From Bermanella sp047628755 (lineage in GTDB: Bacteria > Pseudomonadota > Gammaproteobacteria > Pseudomonadales > Oceanobacteraceae): a stretch of DNA of 39,449 nt. The stretch is taken from NCBI GenBank assembly GCA_047628755.1, contig JBLHVV010000017.1:1-39449 (forward strand), written 5' to 3'. Made by a program: the position numbers and the translations under genes. Shown piece after piece: positions 17,210-25,996 of the stretch (the stretch's first letter is position 1; every line of letters starts with the position of its first letter). Under the pieces are notes generated by a model. The model ran no database searches and was not told the origin of the DNA. It saw only the letters and a list, made by a program, of their open reading frames with translations.

Positions 17210-17565
17210 TTCGTATGGACTCTGGTCACCTAGGAAGTGGCACTTGGAAAGTTAAGCAACAAGAAGGCGTTGATTTTTTAAGTCACCGGTTGCCTTTTAG
17301 CCCACGAAATGAGTTTAGAATCGGCTCTAACGAAATCGTCGATGTAAAGCTTCAATCTATTGAAAAAGATAAGTACTTTATTAAGATAATACTGACCGAC
17401 GAAAGGTCATGCTTTGGTCTAACAGACAAAATTAATTTCGATGCATTGCTAAAAATGGCGCAGCTTGATCTTCCAGCTCCTATAGAAGATCGCAATGTTA
17501 ATGCATGGATGAGAGGTTTAGGCATCTTTATTGCTGCTGTAATTGTATTTGAATTAGTAAAATAG
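17206..17565 (+). CDS. C-terminally anchored protein, unknown
   Basis: 119 residues, its ATG overlapping the preceding stop by four bases. The bulk is soluble and basic/acidic mixed ('NEIVDVKLQSIEKDKYFIKII'), ending in one membrane helix (about 101-117, 'GLGIFIAAVIVFELV'). With the two preceding genes it forms a compact unit of one exported and two membrane proteins, which may be a complex. Family not recognised. Confidence 0.65.
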   Translation: MIRMDSGHLGSGTWKVKQQEGVDFLSHRLPFSPRNEFRIGSNEIVDVKLQSIEKDKYFIKIILTDERSCFGLTDKINFDALLKMAQLDLPAPIEDRNVNAWMRGLGIFIAAVIVFELVK

Positions 17566-17693
17566 GTGAATGATTTATACCATGTTCGCGATTATGGACA
17601 TGAGCTTACAATATAAGATATCTCTAAAATTGGTCTTTTAACCGTGCAGGTGACTGAAGGTCAATTCTAGAAAATATTTTAGGACTCCCTCTC

Positions 17694-18992
17694 ATGAAAA
17701 AGATAGTAATAGTAGGCGGTGGTGCAGGCGGTTTAGAGCTTGCAACAAAACTTGGTGACACTTTAGGTCGTCGCAAAAAAGCTGAAATTCATTTAGTCGA
17801 TACCAACAACACGCATTTATGGAAACCACTTCTACATGAAGTCGCAACAGGTTCTTTAGACAGTGGAATAGACGAACTTAGTTATCGTGCCCAAGCTCAT
17901 AATCATTGCTTTAAATTCCATCTTGGTAGCATGTGCGACCTTAATCGTGAATCAAGTAATATCATTCTTGCTGCAATGTCTGATGAAAATAATGACGAAG
18001 TCCTCCCAGAGCGTGTTCTCTCATACAACACACTTGTATTGGCTGTTGGCAGCCAAACGAATGACTTTGGCACCAAGGGCGCTAGTCGTTTTTGCTCGTT
18101 CTTAGACAGCCGTAAACAAGCCGATAAGTTTCACCAAAAACTATTAAACACCTACTTAAGAGCAAATAATACAGCGGGCGTCACTGGAAATTATCAATTA
18201 AATATTGCCATTGTTGGAGCAGGCGCCACAGGTGTCGAACTTGCTGCTGAGCTGCATAACACAGCGTCTAAGTTAGCTGCATTTGGTTTAGACCAATTAA
18301 AAGAAGATCAATTAAAGGTGACTATTATTGAGGCCGGTGAGCGAATTCTACCTGCACTGCCACCACGAATTTCTGCTGCAGCACATCGCGAATTGAATAA
18401 ACTCAATATCGATATAAAAACACAGACATTTATTCAAGAAGTTACCCATGAGGGTTTCGTAACCAAAGACGGCGAACTAATTAAGTCTGAGTTAATGATT
18501 TGGGCCGCTGGGGTAAAAGCCCCTGAATGGATGGCTAAACTAGACGGATTAGAAACCAACCGAGTGAACCAGATGGTGGTAAAAACATCTTTACAGACCA
18601 CCGTTGACAACAACATATTTGCAATTGGAGACTGCTCTTATATGGTTCAGGAGAATGGTAAACCGGTCCCCCCAAGGGCACAAGCAGCTCATCAGCAAGC
18701 GTTTCATGTTTATAAAAATGTTGTCCGTATTAGCGAATCACAAGATCCACTGCCTTATGTTTATAAAGATAAGGGCTCTTTAGTAAACTTAAGCCGCTAT
18801 AGCACGGTGGGGAGTTTAATGGGCAATTTGAACGGTGGTAGCTTTATGGTAGAAGGCGCTATAGCTCGTATAGTTTATGTTAGTCTTTATCGACTGCATC
18901 AGGTTGCACTGCACGGCTACTTTAAAACTATATTAATGAGCCTCTCTGGTCGCATTAATAAAATTATACGCCCACGTCTAAAACTGCACTGA
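17694..18992 (+). CDS. ndh: Type II NADH dehydrogenase (NDH-2)
   Basis: 432 residues. A single-subunit, non-pumping NADH:quinone oxidoreductase on the inner face of the cytoplasmic membrane. An FAD-binding Rossmann motif G-G-G-A-G-G-L-E is at the N-terminus. 'HLWKPLLHEVATG' is the NDH-2 signature region. A second Rossmann motif, 'IVGAGATGVELAAEL', binds NADH. 'FAIGDCS' contacts FAD, and 'PRAQAAHQQA' lies in the quinone-site region. The C-terminus is basic and amphipathic, suited to membrane attachment. AGGA lies upstream of the ATG. It stands alone between the small operon and the efflux genes, about 130 bases from each. Confidence 0.92.
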   Translation: MKKIVIVGGGAGGLELATKLGDTLGRRKKAEIHLVDTNNTHLWKPLLHEVATGSLDSGIDELSYRAQAHNHCFKFHLGSMCDLNRESSNIILAAMSDENNDEVLPERVLSYNTLVLAVGSQTNDFGTKGASRFCSFLDSRKQADKFHQKLLNTYLRANNTAGVTGNYQLNIAIVGAGATGVELAAELHNTASKLAAFGLDQLKEDQLKVTIIEAGERILPALPPRISAAAHRELNKLNIDIKTQTFIQEVTHEGFVTKDGELIKSELMIWAAGVKAPEWMAKLDGLETNRVNQMVVKTSLQTTVDNNIFAIGDCSYMVQENGKPVPPRAQAAHQQAFHVYKNVVRISESQDPLPYVYKDKGSLVNLSRYSTVGSLMGNLNGGSFMVEGAIARIVYVSLYRLHQVALHGYFKTILMSLSGRINKIIRPRLKLH

Positions 18993-19126
18993 TTGATAAT
19001 ACACAATCAATAAACACCATATCAATTCTTTTGTTCGATATACGGAACAATTAATTTCGAAAATTATGCATGCAGTTTTCATATTTGAGGCCTACTATGG
19101 CCATATTTATAGACTAAGGACGAATT

Positions 19127-20170
19127 ATGAAAAGCTTAAATAGTTTTTGCAGTGCCACATTTATTGCGCTGCTAGTCACATTGCCGCTCGTATCCATGGC
19201 CGAAGATGGACTTCCAGCCGAGGTTATTAGAGTTAAGCCTGAAATTTTAAAAAACACGATACAATCTGTTGGCAGCCTTAAAGCCAACCAATCCGTTGTG
19301 CTTTCATCAGAAGTACCCGGCCGAATTGCTTCCATTGGCTTTGAAGACGGAACTCAAGTTGAAATAAATACACCTTTATTCCAATTGGACAACAGCACTC
19401 AAAAGGCTCAACTAAATGAAGCCCGTGCCCGTGTTAAATTAAGTCAAACTGAATTCAAACGAGTAAAAAAATTATTCAATCAAAGTGTTGTTAGCGAAAC
19501 CGACCTAGACTCTGCCGCCGCTAATTTAAGTATTAACCAGTCTCAAGCTGAGTTCTCCAACGCACAGTTGCAAAAGCTAACTATTAAAGCCCCCTTTAAT
19601 GGCATGATTGGTTTGCATGATATAAGTATTGGCGATTATGTTAACGCTGGAGAGCATCTTGTGAGGTTGGTAGAAATTAAAACTCTAAAGTTTGATTTTG
19701 CTCTTCCTGAAGTGTATCTAAGTAAAGTTAAGCTTGGCCAAACAATTAGAATTAACACCACTGCCTTTCCTGGAAATACATATGAAGGTGCCGTTACCGC
19801 TATTGCACCTGCTCTTAACGAAGAATCTCGAAGCTTAATGGTGCGAGCGATTATACAAAATTCATCGTTAGAATTACGTCCCGGTTTATTCGCTAATGTC
19901 ATTTTAGAAGTAAGCCAGAATGACAATGCTATTATGGTTCCTGAGCAGGCTTTAATTCCTCAAGGACAGCAGTATTACGTAATGAAAGTAGTGGACGGAA
20001 AAGTTGAACAGGTTCCCGTCATCATTGGTCAACGGAGAAAAGCACAAGTAGAGTTAGTTTCAGGTATTGGGGCTGACGATGTGGTTATTATTGCAGGCCA
20101 AATGAAACTACAGCCCGGCGCACCAGTGACTGCACTTTTCCCTGAAATGCTTCCAGTAAATAATCAGTAG
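19127..20170 (+). CDS. RND efflux periplasmic adaptor (membrane fusion protein)
   Basis: 347 residues. It bridges an RND pump and an outer-membrane channel. A signal peptide (about 1-25, ending VSMA) has no lipobox cysteine at the cleavage point, so it is not a typical acylated adaptor. Barrel-sandwich half-motifs are visible ('SSEVPGRIASIGFEDGTQVE' and 'LTIKAPFNGMIGLHDISIGD') flanking a short helical hairpin (about 85-145). A beta-barrel domain and a C-terminal membrane-proximal domain ('GADDVVIIAGQMKLQPGAPV') follow. The pump gene starts 8 bases after its stop. Confidence 0.93.
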   Translation: MKSLNSFCSATFIALLVTLPLVSMAEDGLPAEVIRVKPEILKNTIQSVGSLKANQSVVLSSEVPGRIASIGFEDGTQVEINTPLFQLDNSTQKAQLNEARARVKLSQTEFKRVKKLFNQSVVSETDLDSAAANLSINQSQAEFSNAQLQKLTIKAPFNGMIGLHDISIGDYVNAGEHLVRLVEIKTLKFDFALPEVYLSKVKLGQTIRINTTAFPGNTYEGAVTAIAPALNEESRSLMVRAIIQNSSLELRPGLFANVILEVSQNDNAIMVPEQALIPQGQQYYVMKVVDGKVEQVPVIIGQRRKAQVELVSGIGADDVVIIAGQMKLQPGAPVTALFPEMLPVNNQ

Positions 20171-20178
20171 GTGCACCC

Positions 20179-23100
20179 ATGACTCTTTCTGATATTAGTA
20201 TAAAACGCCCAGTATTTGCCACCGTATTAAACATACTAGTGGTGTTACTTGGTTTAATTGCATTTGACCGCTTAAGCGTTCGTGAATATCCAAACATTGA
20301 TGTACCCGTTGTTACAGTGGAGACTGTTTATATAGGTGCGAATGCCTCTATTATGGAATCTCAAGTGGCACAAGTGCTTGAAGACTCGCTTTCGGGTGTG
20401 GAAGGTATTGACTATTTAGTTTCAAAAAATAGTTCTGAAAGTTCTCAAATCTCTGTTTATTTTAAACTTGATCGTAATGCCGACAGCGCCGCCAATGATG
20501 TGCGAGATCGTGTTGGTCGTGTCCGTGGCCAGTTACCTGCCGGAATAGAAGAACCAATAGTGTCTAAAGTAGAGGCTGATGCTCAACCCATAATATGGCT
20601 GGCATTTTCAAGTGACCGCCATTCGGCTCTTGATGTAACCGAATACGCTGACCGCCAAGTAAAAGATCCGCTTCAAACTGTACCCGGTGTTGCCAACGTC
20701 ATACTGGCGGGCGAACGTGAGTATGCAATGCGTATTTGGTTAGATAGCAATAAGATGGCCGCATTCAATGTGACCGCTCAAGAAGTTGAGCTCGCTTTAC
20801 GGCAACAAAATATTGAAGTACCTGCTGGTCGTATTGAGAGTGAACAACGTGAGTTTACTGTTTTAACACAAACCGACCTAAACAGTGAAAAGCAGTTTGA
20901 AGACATTATTTTACGTAAAAATAATAATTACTTCGTTCGTCTTAAAGACGTTGCGAGAATTGAGCAGGCCGCTAAAAGTGAACGTGTTGTGGCCCGCTTT
21001 AATCAAAGAAGTGCTGTTGCATTAGGTGTAGTAAAGCAATCTACTGCTAACCCACTTTCTGTCAGCGACGGCATTCAAGCTCGTTTACCTAAAATAAGAG
21101 ATGCTTTACCGGAAGGCATGAAGGTTGAAATTGCTTATGATTCATCTGTATTTATTGACCGTTCAATAGACTCTGTATTTACCACAATTTTTGAAGCCAT
21201 TGCATTGGTGGTTGTGGTTATATTCTTATTTTTAAGAAACTTACGGGCTACACTCATTCCATTAATTACTATTCCGGTGTCATTAATTGGCGTATTTAGC
21301 ATCATGCTGTTATTTGGCTTTAGTATTAATACTTTAACTCTGTTAGCGCTAGTACTTGCTGTGGGCTTAGTGGTAGATGATGCCATTGTGGTATTAGAAA
21401 ATATATATCGCTATATAGAGCAAGGCATGGAACCCATGCAAGCTGCATACAAAGGCATGCGTGAAATTGCCTTTGCAGTAATCGCTATGACATTTACTTT
21501 GGCGGCTGTGTTTGCTCCTGTGGCATTTACCCCTGGCCGTACTGGCAAGCTGTTTACTGAATTTGCACTTACACTGGCAGGGGCTGTTATTGTTTCAGGT
21601 TTTGTTGCACTAACGCTTGCCCCAATGATGGCATCTAAACTATTGAGACATGAAAAAAACCCCAGCAACTTCTATTTGAAAGGTGAAGAAGTATTAAACA
21701 ACCTGACTAATTTCTATCGCAGATTACTTACTGGTGCACTTGATAGAACAAAAATTGTTGTGGGTGTTGCCATGTTAACGATTGTAGGACTTGGTGCTTT
21801 GTATAAGTTATTACCAAGTGAACTAGCACCAGTGGAAGACCGTGGTTTTATCATTGGTTTTTCTATTGCACCAGAAGGATCAAGTACTAATTATGTAGAC
21901 AGATACTCTAAGCAAATTGAAGATATCTACTCTGGTATTCCAGAAAAAGATCGCTACTTTATGATTACAGGCTTTCCGTCTTCAACCAACAGTATCTCAT
22001 TTTTAAAAGTAGATGATTGGGAAGATCGAGACCGTTCGACTCAAGAAATTGCTGACTCAATTATGGGGCCCATGTTTGCTGGTATACCCGGAACTATGTC
22101 ATTCCCTATGCTGCCGCCTTCGCTAGGACAAAGTATTATATCTCGGCCTATCGAAGTGGTTATTCAAACAACACAAGGCTACGAACAACTGAATATATTT
22201 ACTCAAGCACTAATGGGTAAAATTTATTCAGCAGGTTTGTTCACTCAGCCTGATGTGGATTTAAAACTGAATAAACCTCAGCTAGACATTTCAGTAGACC
22301 GAAATAAAGCAGCCGACTTAGGTGTGGCCGTTTCTGAGCTTGGCACTACATTAGAAACTATGATGGCAGGTCGTGAGGTAACGCGTTATAAAAAAGGAAC
22401 TGAGCAGTACGACGTTATTCTTCAAGTTGAAGAAGAAAACAGAGCCAACCCGCAGGATATTAGCCAAATTTATGTGCGTGGTAATGGTGGCAGCATGATC
22501 CCTTTGTCTAACATTGTCACGGTGACTGAGAGCATTGCGCCTAAGGAGTTGAATCACTTTAATAAATTGAAGTCTGCCATTGTACAAGCTGGTTTAGCAC
22601 CTGGTGTGGACGTAGAAACGGGCTTAGCGTTTATTGAAAATGAAATACAAAATCTTTCTGCCGAGATGAATATCCCAGTAATGGTTGACTATTCAGGACA
22701 AACTAGAGAATTTAAAGAATCAGGAGCTGGATTAATACAAACCTTTATTCTTGCTCTGTTATTTATCTATTTAGTGCTGGCCGCACAGTTTGAAAGTTTT
22801 AAAAGCCCATTTATAATTATGCTATCTGTGCCGCCTGCACTACTGGGTGCGGTTATCGCGTTATGGCTAAGCGGAGGTACAGCCAATGTATACAGCCAAA
22901 TTGGTTTACTCACTTTAGTTGGCTTGATAACCAAACACGGAATATTAATTGTAGAGTTCGCAGATCAACTCCAAGAACAGGGTAAGCAGAAGCTAGAAGC
23001 GGTTATTGAGTCTGCGTCTATGCGTTTACGCCCTATTCTTATGACCACTGCAGCTATGGTACTAGGAGCAATACCATTAGCCCTTGCCACAGGTGCAGGT

Positions 23101-23265
23101 GCTGAGAGTCGTGAGCAAATTGGTTGGGTAATAGTGGGAGGTATGTCCATTGGGACACTGCTAACACTGTTTATTGTACCGGCTTTTTATATACTGCTTG
23201 CAGAAGATCTTAAACCTGAAGAGCATAAACCTGAAGAGCATAAACCTGAAGAGCAGCGGCTCTAA
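20179..23265 (+). CDS. RND efflux pump, HAE-1 type inner-membrane permease
   Basis: 1028 residues, twelve membrane helices with two large periplasmic loops. It exports hydrophobic compounds by proton antiport together with the adaptor before it. The first helix motif 'ISIKRPVFATVLNILVVLLG' is typical. TM4 carries the paired proton-relay aspartates in 'GLVVDDAIVVLENIYR'. TM10 carries the lysine in 'LVGLITKHGILIVEFA'. No TolC-like channel gene follows, so a channel encoded elsewhere is presumably used. The very C-terminus is three K-P-E-E-H/Q units encoded by a perfect 15-base repeat. Substrate cannot be told from sequence. Confidence 0.95.
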   Translation: MTLSDISIKRPVFATVLNILVVLLGLIAFDRLSVREYPNIDVPVVTVETVYIGANASIMESQVAQVLEDSLSGVEGIDYLVSKNSSESSQISVYFKLDRNADSAANDVRDRVGRVRGQLPAGIEEPIVSKVEADAQPIIWLAFSSDRHSALDVTEYADRQVKDPLQTVPGVANVILAGEREYAMRIWLDSNKMAAFNVTAQEVELALRQQNIEVPAGRIESEQREFTVLTQTDLNSEKQFEDIILRKNNNYFVRLKDVARIEQAAKSERVVARFNQRSAVALGVVKQSTANPLSVSDGIQARLPKIRDALPEGMKVEIAYDSSVFIDRSIDSVFTTIFEAIALVVVVIFLFLRNLRATLIPLITIPVSLIGVFSIMLLFGFSINTLTLLALVLAVGLVVDDAIVVLENIYRYIEQGMEPMQAAYKGMREIAFAVIAMTFTLAAVFAPVAFTPGRTGKLFTEFALTLAGAVIVSGFVALTLAPMMASKLLRHEKNPSNFYLKGEEVLNNLTNFYRRLLTGALDRTKIVVGVAMLTIVGLGALYKLLPSELAPVEDRGFIIGFSIAPEGSSTNYVDRYSKQIEDIYSGIPEKDRYFMITGFPSSTNSISFLKVDDWEDRDRSTQEIADSIMGPMFAGIPGTMSFPMLPPSLGQSIISRPIEVVIQTTQGYEQLNIFTQALMGKIYSAGLFTQPDVDLKLNKPQLDISVDRNKAADLGVAVSELGTTLETMMAGREVTRYKKGTEQYDVILQVEEENRANPQDISQIYVRGNGGSMIPLSNIVTVTESIAPKELNHFNKLKSAIVQAGLAPGVDVETGLAFIENEIQNLSAEMNIPVMVDYSGQTREFKESGAGLIQTFILALLFIYLVLAAQFESFKSPFIIMLSVPPALLGAVIALWLSGGTANVYSQIGLLTLVGLITKHGILIVEFADQLQEQGKQKLEAVIESASMRLRPILMTTAAMVLGAIPLALATGAGAESREQIGWVIVGGMSIGTLLTLFIVPAFYILLAEDLKPEEHKPEEHKPEEQRL
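23211..23255 (+). repeat. Three perfect 15-base tandem repeats at the 3' end of the RND pump gene
   Basis: TAAACCTGAAGAGCA occurs at 23211-23225, 23226-23240 and 23241-23255 without a mismatch. The unit is in frame (five residues, KPEEH), so copy-number change would lengthen or shorten the cytoplasmic tail without breaking the protein. Confidence 0.97.
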
Positions 23266-23280
23266 AACCCATAAATATGA

Positions 23281-23318
23281 AGGGCCCTGCTAGTTGATTT
23301 TTTAGGGCTCTTTTTTTT
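23281..23318 (+). terminator. Terminator of the RND operon
   Basis: AGGGCCCT (23281-23288) pairs with AGGGCTCT (23304-23311; one G-U pair) around a 15-base loop, followed by eight T (23311-23318). Confidence 0.85.
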
Positions 23319-23341
23319 ACGTTTAAATTTTTAATTTTTAA

Positions 23342-23842
23342 TTAAATTGTGGTTTTATCTTTGTGACGATTAAAGCCTGAGTAAATTTGGTCTAGGGAAA
23401 ACCCTCTGCGCTGCAAGTAGCCCATCACTTTACCTTTAACTTTTAGATCTGAAATATCTTGGGATTTAAGTTTTTTTTCTATTAAGCGATCCACTTCATC
23501 GGGCCAAATAACTTCATTTTTATTTGCTTCGAAGGCATGCTCCACTAGGTACTCTTTAATGCCTTTTTGATTGAGTTCTAACCGAATACGTACAGGACCA
23601 TAACCGCTTACCCCTTTACTGCGCACAAACATACAGGCAAACCGTTCGTCACTTTGATAGCCTTGATCAACCATCCAATCTAAAACAATATAAATGAGTT
23701 CTTCATTTTCAGTGTAAGGCAGTAGCTTAGCTTCAAGTTCGGCATAACTGTATTCACGTCTAGACAATAGCTCGATGGTTTTTCCACGTAAGCCTTTCTC
23801 GTCTAATAGCTTTGCTTTTTTGATATTGGGCGGCTGCCACAT
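23342..23842 (-). CDS. recX: Regulatory protein RecX
   Basis: 166 residues, the usual size. RecX binds RecA filaments and limits their extension and activities. The protein consists of three-helix repeats. Visible are 'AIELLSRREYSYAELEAKL'-like 'TIELLSRREYSYAELEAKL', 'DWMVDQGYQSDERFACMFV', 'GYGPVRIRLELNQKGI' and 'VMGYLQRRGFSLDQIYSGF', all family hallmarks. It lies downstream of recA on the same strand. A terminator in the 90-base gap should keep its expression below that of recA, as known in other proteobacteria. Confidence 0.93.
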   Translation of the reverse strand: MWQPPNIKKAKLLDEKGLRGKTIELLSRREYSYAELEAKLLPYTENEELIYIVLDWMVDQGYQSDERFACMFVRSKGVSGYGPVRIRLELNQKGIKEYLVEHAFEANKNEVIWPDEVDRLIEKKLKSQDISDLKVKGKVMGYLQRRGFSLDQIYSGFNRHKDKTTI

Positions 23843-23887
23843 ATGGTTTACCTAAAGTTGTAGGCTGCTAATTTTAATTATATAAAC

Positions 23888-23916
23888 AAAAAAAAGGCCA
23901 GCAATGCTGACCTTTT
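23888..23916 (-). terminator. Terminator between recA and recX
   Basis: On the minus strand GGUCAGC pairs with GCUGGCC (one U-G pair) around AUU, extended by A-U pairs and followed by about eight U. It is 18 bases past the recA stop; leaky readthrough would feed recX. Confidence 0.88.
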
Positions 23917-23933
23917 TTATTTATACCTGTAAC

Positions 23934-25058
23934 TTACGCTTCGGGTGACGCTGTAGCTGTAGTTTCTTTTGCTTTGCCTTTCGCTTTAGGCTCAGGTTTA
24001 GCATCGGCTGCAGCAGCAGCGTTTCTGGCTTCCGCTTTTAATGCAGCTTTAGCCGCCGCGTCTTTAACTGGCTGAACCAGCAATTGGTCGCGAATCTGAT
24101 CTTCAATTTCTTTGAATATGGCAGGATTTTCCAACAAAAATTTACAAGAGTTTGCTTTACCCTGTCCAATTTTATCACCCTTGTATGCATACCAAGCACC
24201 TGCTTTATCGACAAGCCCTAACTTAACACCAAGGTCAACTAATTCAGCCGCTAAGTTAATGCCTTCGTTATAAACGATTTGGAATTCAGCTTGTTTGAAA
24301 GGTGGTGAAACTTTGTTTTTAACCACTTTAACGCGAGTTTCGTTACCAATTACTTCGTCACCATTTTTCACCGCCCCTGTACGGCGAATGTCTAAACGTA
24401 CCGAAGAGTAGAATTTTAATGCATTACCGCCAGTTGTTGTTTCTGGGCTGCCGAACATAACACCAATTTTCATACGAATTTGGTTAATGAAAATCACTAA
24501 ACAGTTAGCATTTTTGACGTTAGCCGTTAACTTACGTAGTGCTTGAGACATTAAACGAGCTTGCAGACCTACGTGGTGATCGCCCATGTCTCCTTCAATT
24601 TCGGCTCTTGGTGTTAGTGCCGCTACCGAGTCAACTACAATTACATCGACAGCACCTGAACGCACTAGGCTGTCTACAATTTCTAGGCCTTGCTCACCGG
24701 TGTCTGGCTGGCTTACTAGCAACTCGTCTAGGTTGATGCCTAAACGTTCTGCGTATAAAGGGTCAAGTGCGTGCTCAGCATCTACAATGGCAACTGTCTT
24801 ACCTTGTTTTTGTGCTTCGGCTAATACAGACAGGCATAACGTTGTTTTACCTGAAGATTCTGGCCCATAAATTTCAACGATACGGCCGTAAGGTAAACCA
24901 CCTATGCCTAAGGCAACATCTAAAGAAAGTGAACCTGTTGATACAGATGGAATCGCTTCTATAGGCTGATCGCCCATTTTCATAATGGCACCTTTACCGA
25001 ATTGACGTTCAATTTGGCCTAAGGCGGCGTCTAGAGCTTTTTGGCGATTCTGATCCAT
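23934..25058 (-). CDS. recA: Recombinase A
   Basis: 374 residues. RecA forms ATP-dependent filaments on single-stranded DNA, catalyses strand exchange and triggers LexA self-cleavage. Walker A is G-P-E-S-S-G-K-T (about 65-72) and Walker B 'VIVVDSVAAL' (about 139-148). L1 lies around 'EGDMGDHHVGLQARLMSQAL', and L2 around 'NQIRMKIGVMFGSPETTTGG'. The C-terminal domain is followed by a long Ala/Lys/Glu tail (about 335-374) that is less acidic than the tail of the E. coli protein. A LexA box lies 82 bases upstream of the start. Confidence 0.99.
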   Translation of the reverse strand: MDQNRQKALDAALGQIERQFGKGAIMKMGDQPIEAIPSVSTGSLSLDVALGIGGLPYGRIVEIYGPESSGKTTLCLSVLAEAQKQGKTVAIVDAEHALDPLYAERLGINLDELLVSQPDTGEQGLEIVDSLVRSGAVDVIVVDSVAALTPRAEIEGDMGDHHVGLQARLMSQALRKLTANVKNANCLVIFINQIRMKIGVMFGSPETTTGGNALKFYSSVRLDIRRTGAVKNGDEVIGNETRVKVVKNKVSPPFKQAEFQIVYNEGINLAAELVDLGVKLGLVDKAGAWYAYKGDKIGQGKANSCKFLLENPAIFKEIEDQIRDQLLVQPVKDAAAKAALKAEARNAAAAADAKPEPKAKGKAKETTATASPEA

Positions 25059-25139
25059 GTTTGGCTGACCTTCTCTTATTTAGAGTCTGATTATTAATCT
25101 ATGTCTGGTGGTATACAGTGTTTCATCCAGTTAAAAGCA

Positions 25140-25155
25140 CTGTAAATTTAAACAG
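25140..25155 (-). promoter_or_regulatory. LexA (SOS) box of recA
   Basis: CTGTAAATTTAAACAG is a perfect CTG-N10-CAG palindrome. Just upstream on the minus strand a candidate -10 TAAATA (25156-25161) lies 17 bases from a candidate -35 TTGCGT (25179-25184), so LexA bound here would cover the transcription start. Confidence 0.85.
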
Positions 25156-25161
25156 TATTTA

Positions 25162-25392
25162 ATCACATAAATTTTTTTACGCAAGGGTTTATTTTGACCA
25201 ATTTGTAACTAATTGGATAAAATAGCAACACTCAAACATATGAGTATTAACAAAATAATAGGTTGGAATGATGCAAGGTTTAGCAGGCTAGCGGAAAAGC
25301 CCATGTAATCAGGCTTTCAGATTGAAAGCCGTAAAACATGATGCACTGGGTAATGGCCTCTGGTCGTTATTGAGAGCGGTTACCTTGGTGAA
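25162..25392. other. Spacer between the recA control region and the DUF3010 gene
   Basis: No gene seen. It contains a perfect 7-bp hairpin, GGCTTTC-AGATT-GAAAGCC (25312-25330), with no adjacent T-run. This could mark the 3' end of the upstream transcript or be a protein site. Confidence 0.35.
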
Positions 25393-25836
25393 TTATTCTT
25401 CTTCTTTTTTGTAATGCTGCTGGTTAATATAGCTATAAGCCACCTTAAATGCTGGCTGCTGGAATTTTTTAAGACCTAAATCATCAAAATCGGCTTGTAT
25501 TGGATTACGCTTCAACTGCTCTTTAATGACCATGTGCGGCACTAAAGTAACGGGTAAAGACAACACTTGGAGGGCAGCTTCGAGCTTAAAACTGGTAGCA
25601 CTGCCGGCATTTTTGCCTTTCTGGTCGCGTTCAATAATCACGACCTCGTTAACACTGTAGTCTTGCATCAGCTGCCTAACGGCATTATGAAACTTTTTAA
25701 TAGATTCTTGAGAGTCAGACTGTGAAACCACAAAGCTGCGCTGACGAATCTCAGGAACGGTAAACATACCAGCGTCGTACGCCAATACACAAATAATGGC
25801 TTCGCCACCTTTAAGTTCCACACCACACACTTTCAT
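25393..25836 (-). CDS. DUF3010 family protein
   Basis: 147 residues. The opening MKVCGVELKGGEAIICVL is characteristic of DUF3010, a gammaproteobacterial family of unknown function. The layout suggests an RNase H-like fold: a first strand pair with glutamate, and a later acidic 'EVVIIERDQKGKNAG'. The lysine-rich C-terminus ends KKEEE. It is a probable single-gene unit between the kinase gene and recA. Confidence 0.75.
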   Translation of the reverse strand: MKVCGVELKGGEAIICVLAYDAGMFTVPEIRQRSFVVSQSDSQESIKKFHNAVRQLMQDYSVNEVVIIERDQKGKNAGSATSFKLEAALQVLSLPVTLVPHMVIKEQLKRNPIQADFDDLGLKKFQQPAFKVAYSYINQQHYKKEEE

Positions 25837-25996
25837 AACGGTCTTTCTCGTAAAATCACTTTAATTGGCTGCATTGTAGCGTTAAATGGGGATTGGTGCT
25901 TCTAATAATTGTATATGGCATGGCCTGCCTGCAGAAAGCGATCTCAGAGATATTACCGGTAGATGATTGCAGTCTGTAAAGGATAGGTACCAGCAA

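Noticed and set aside
25104..25119. Second SOS-like box upstream of recA (CTGGTGGTATACAG)
   Set aside because: The spacing between CTG and CAG is eight bases, not ten, so it does not fit the LexA pattern of the clear box at 25140.
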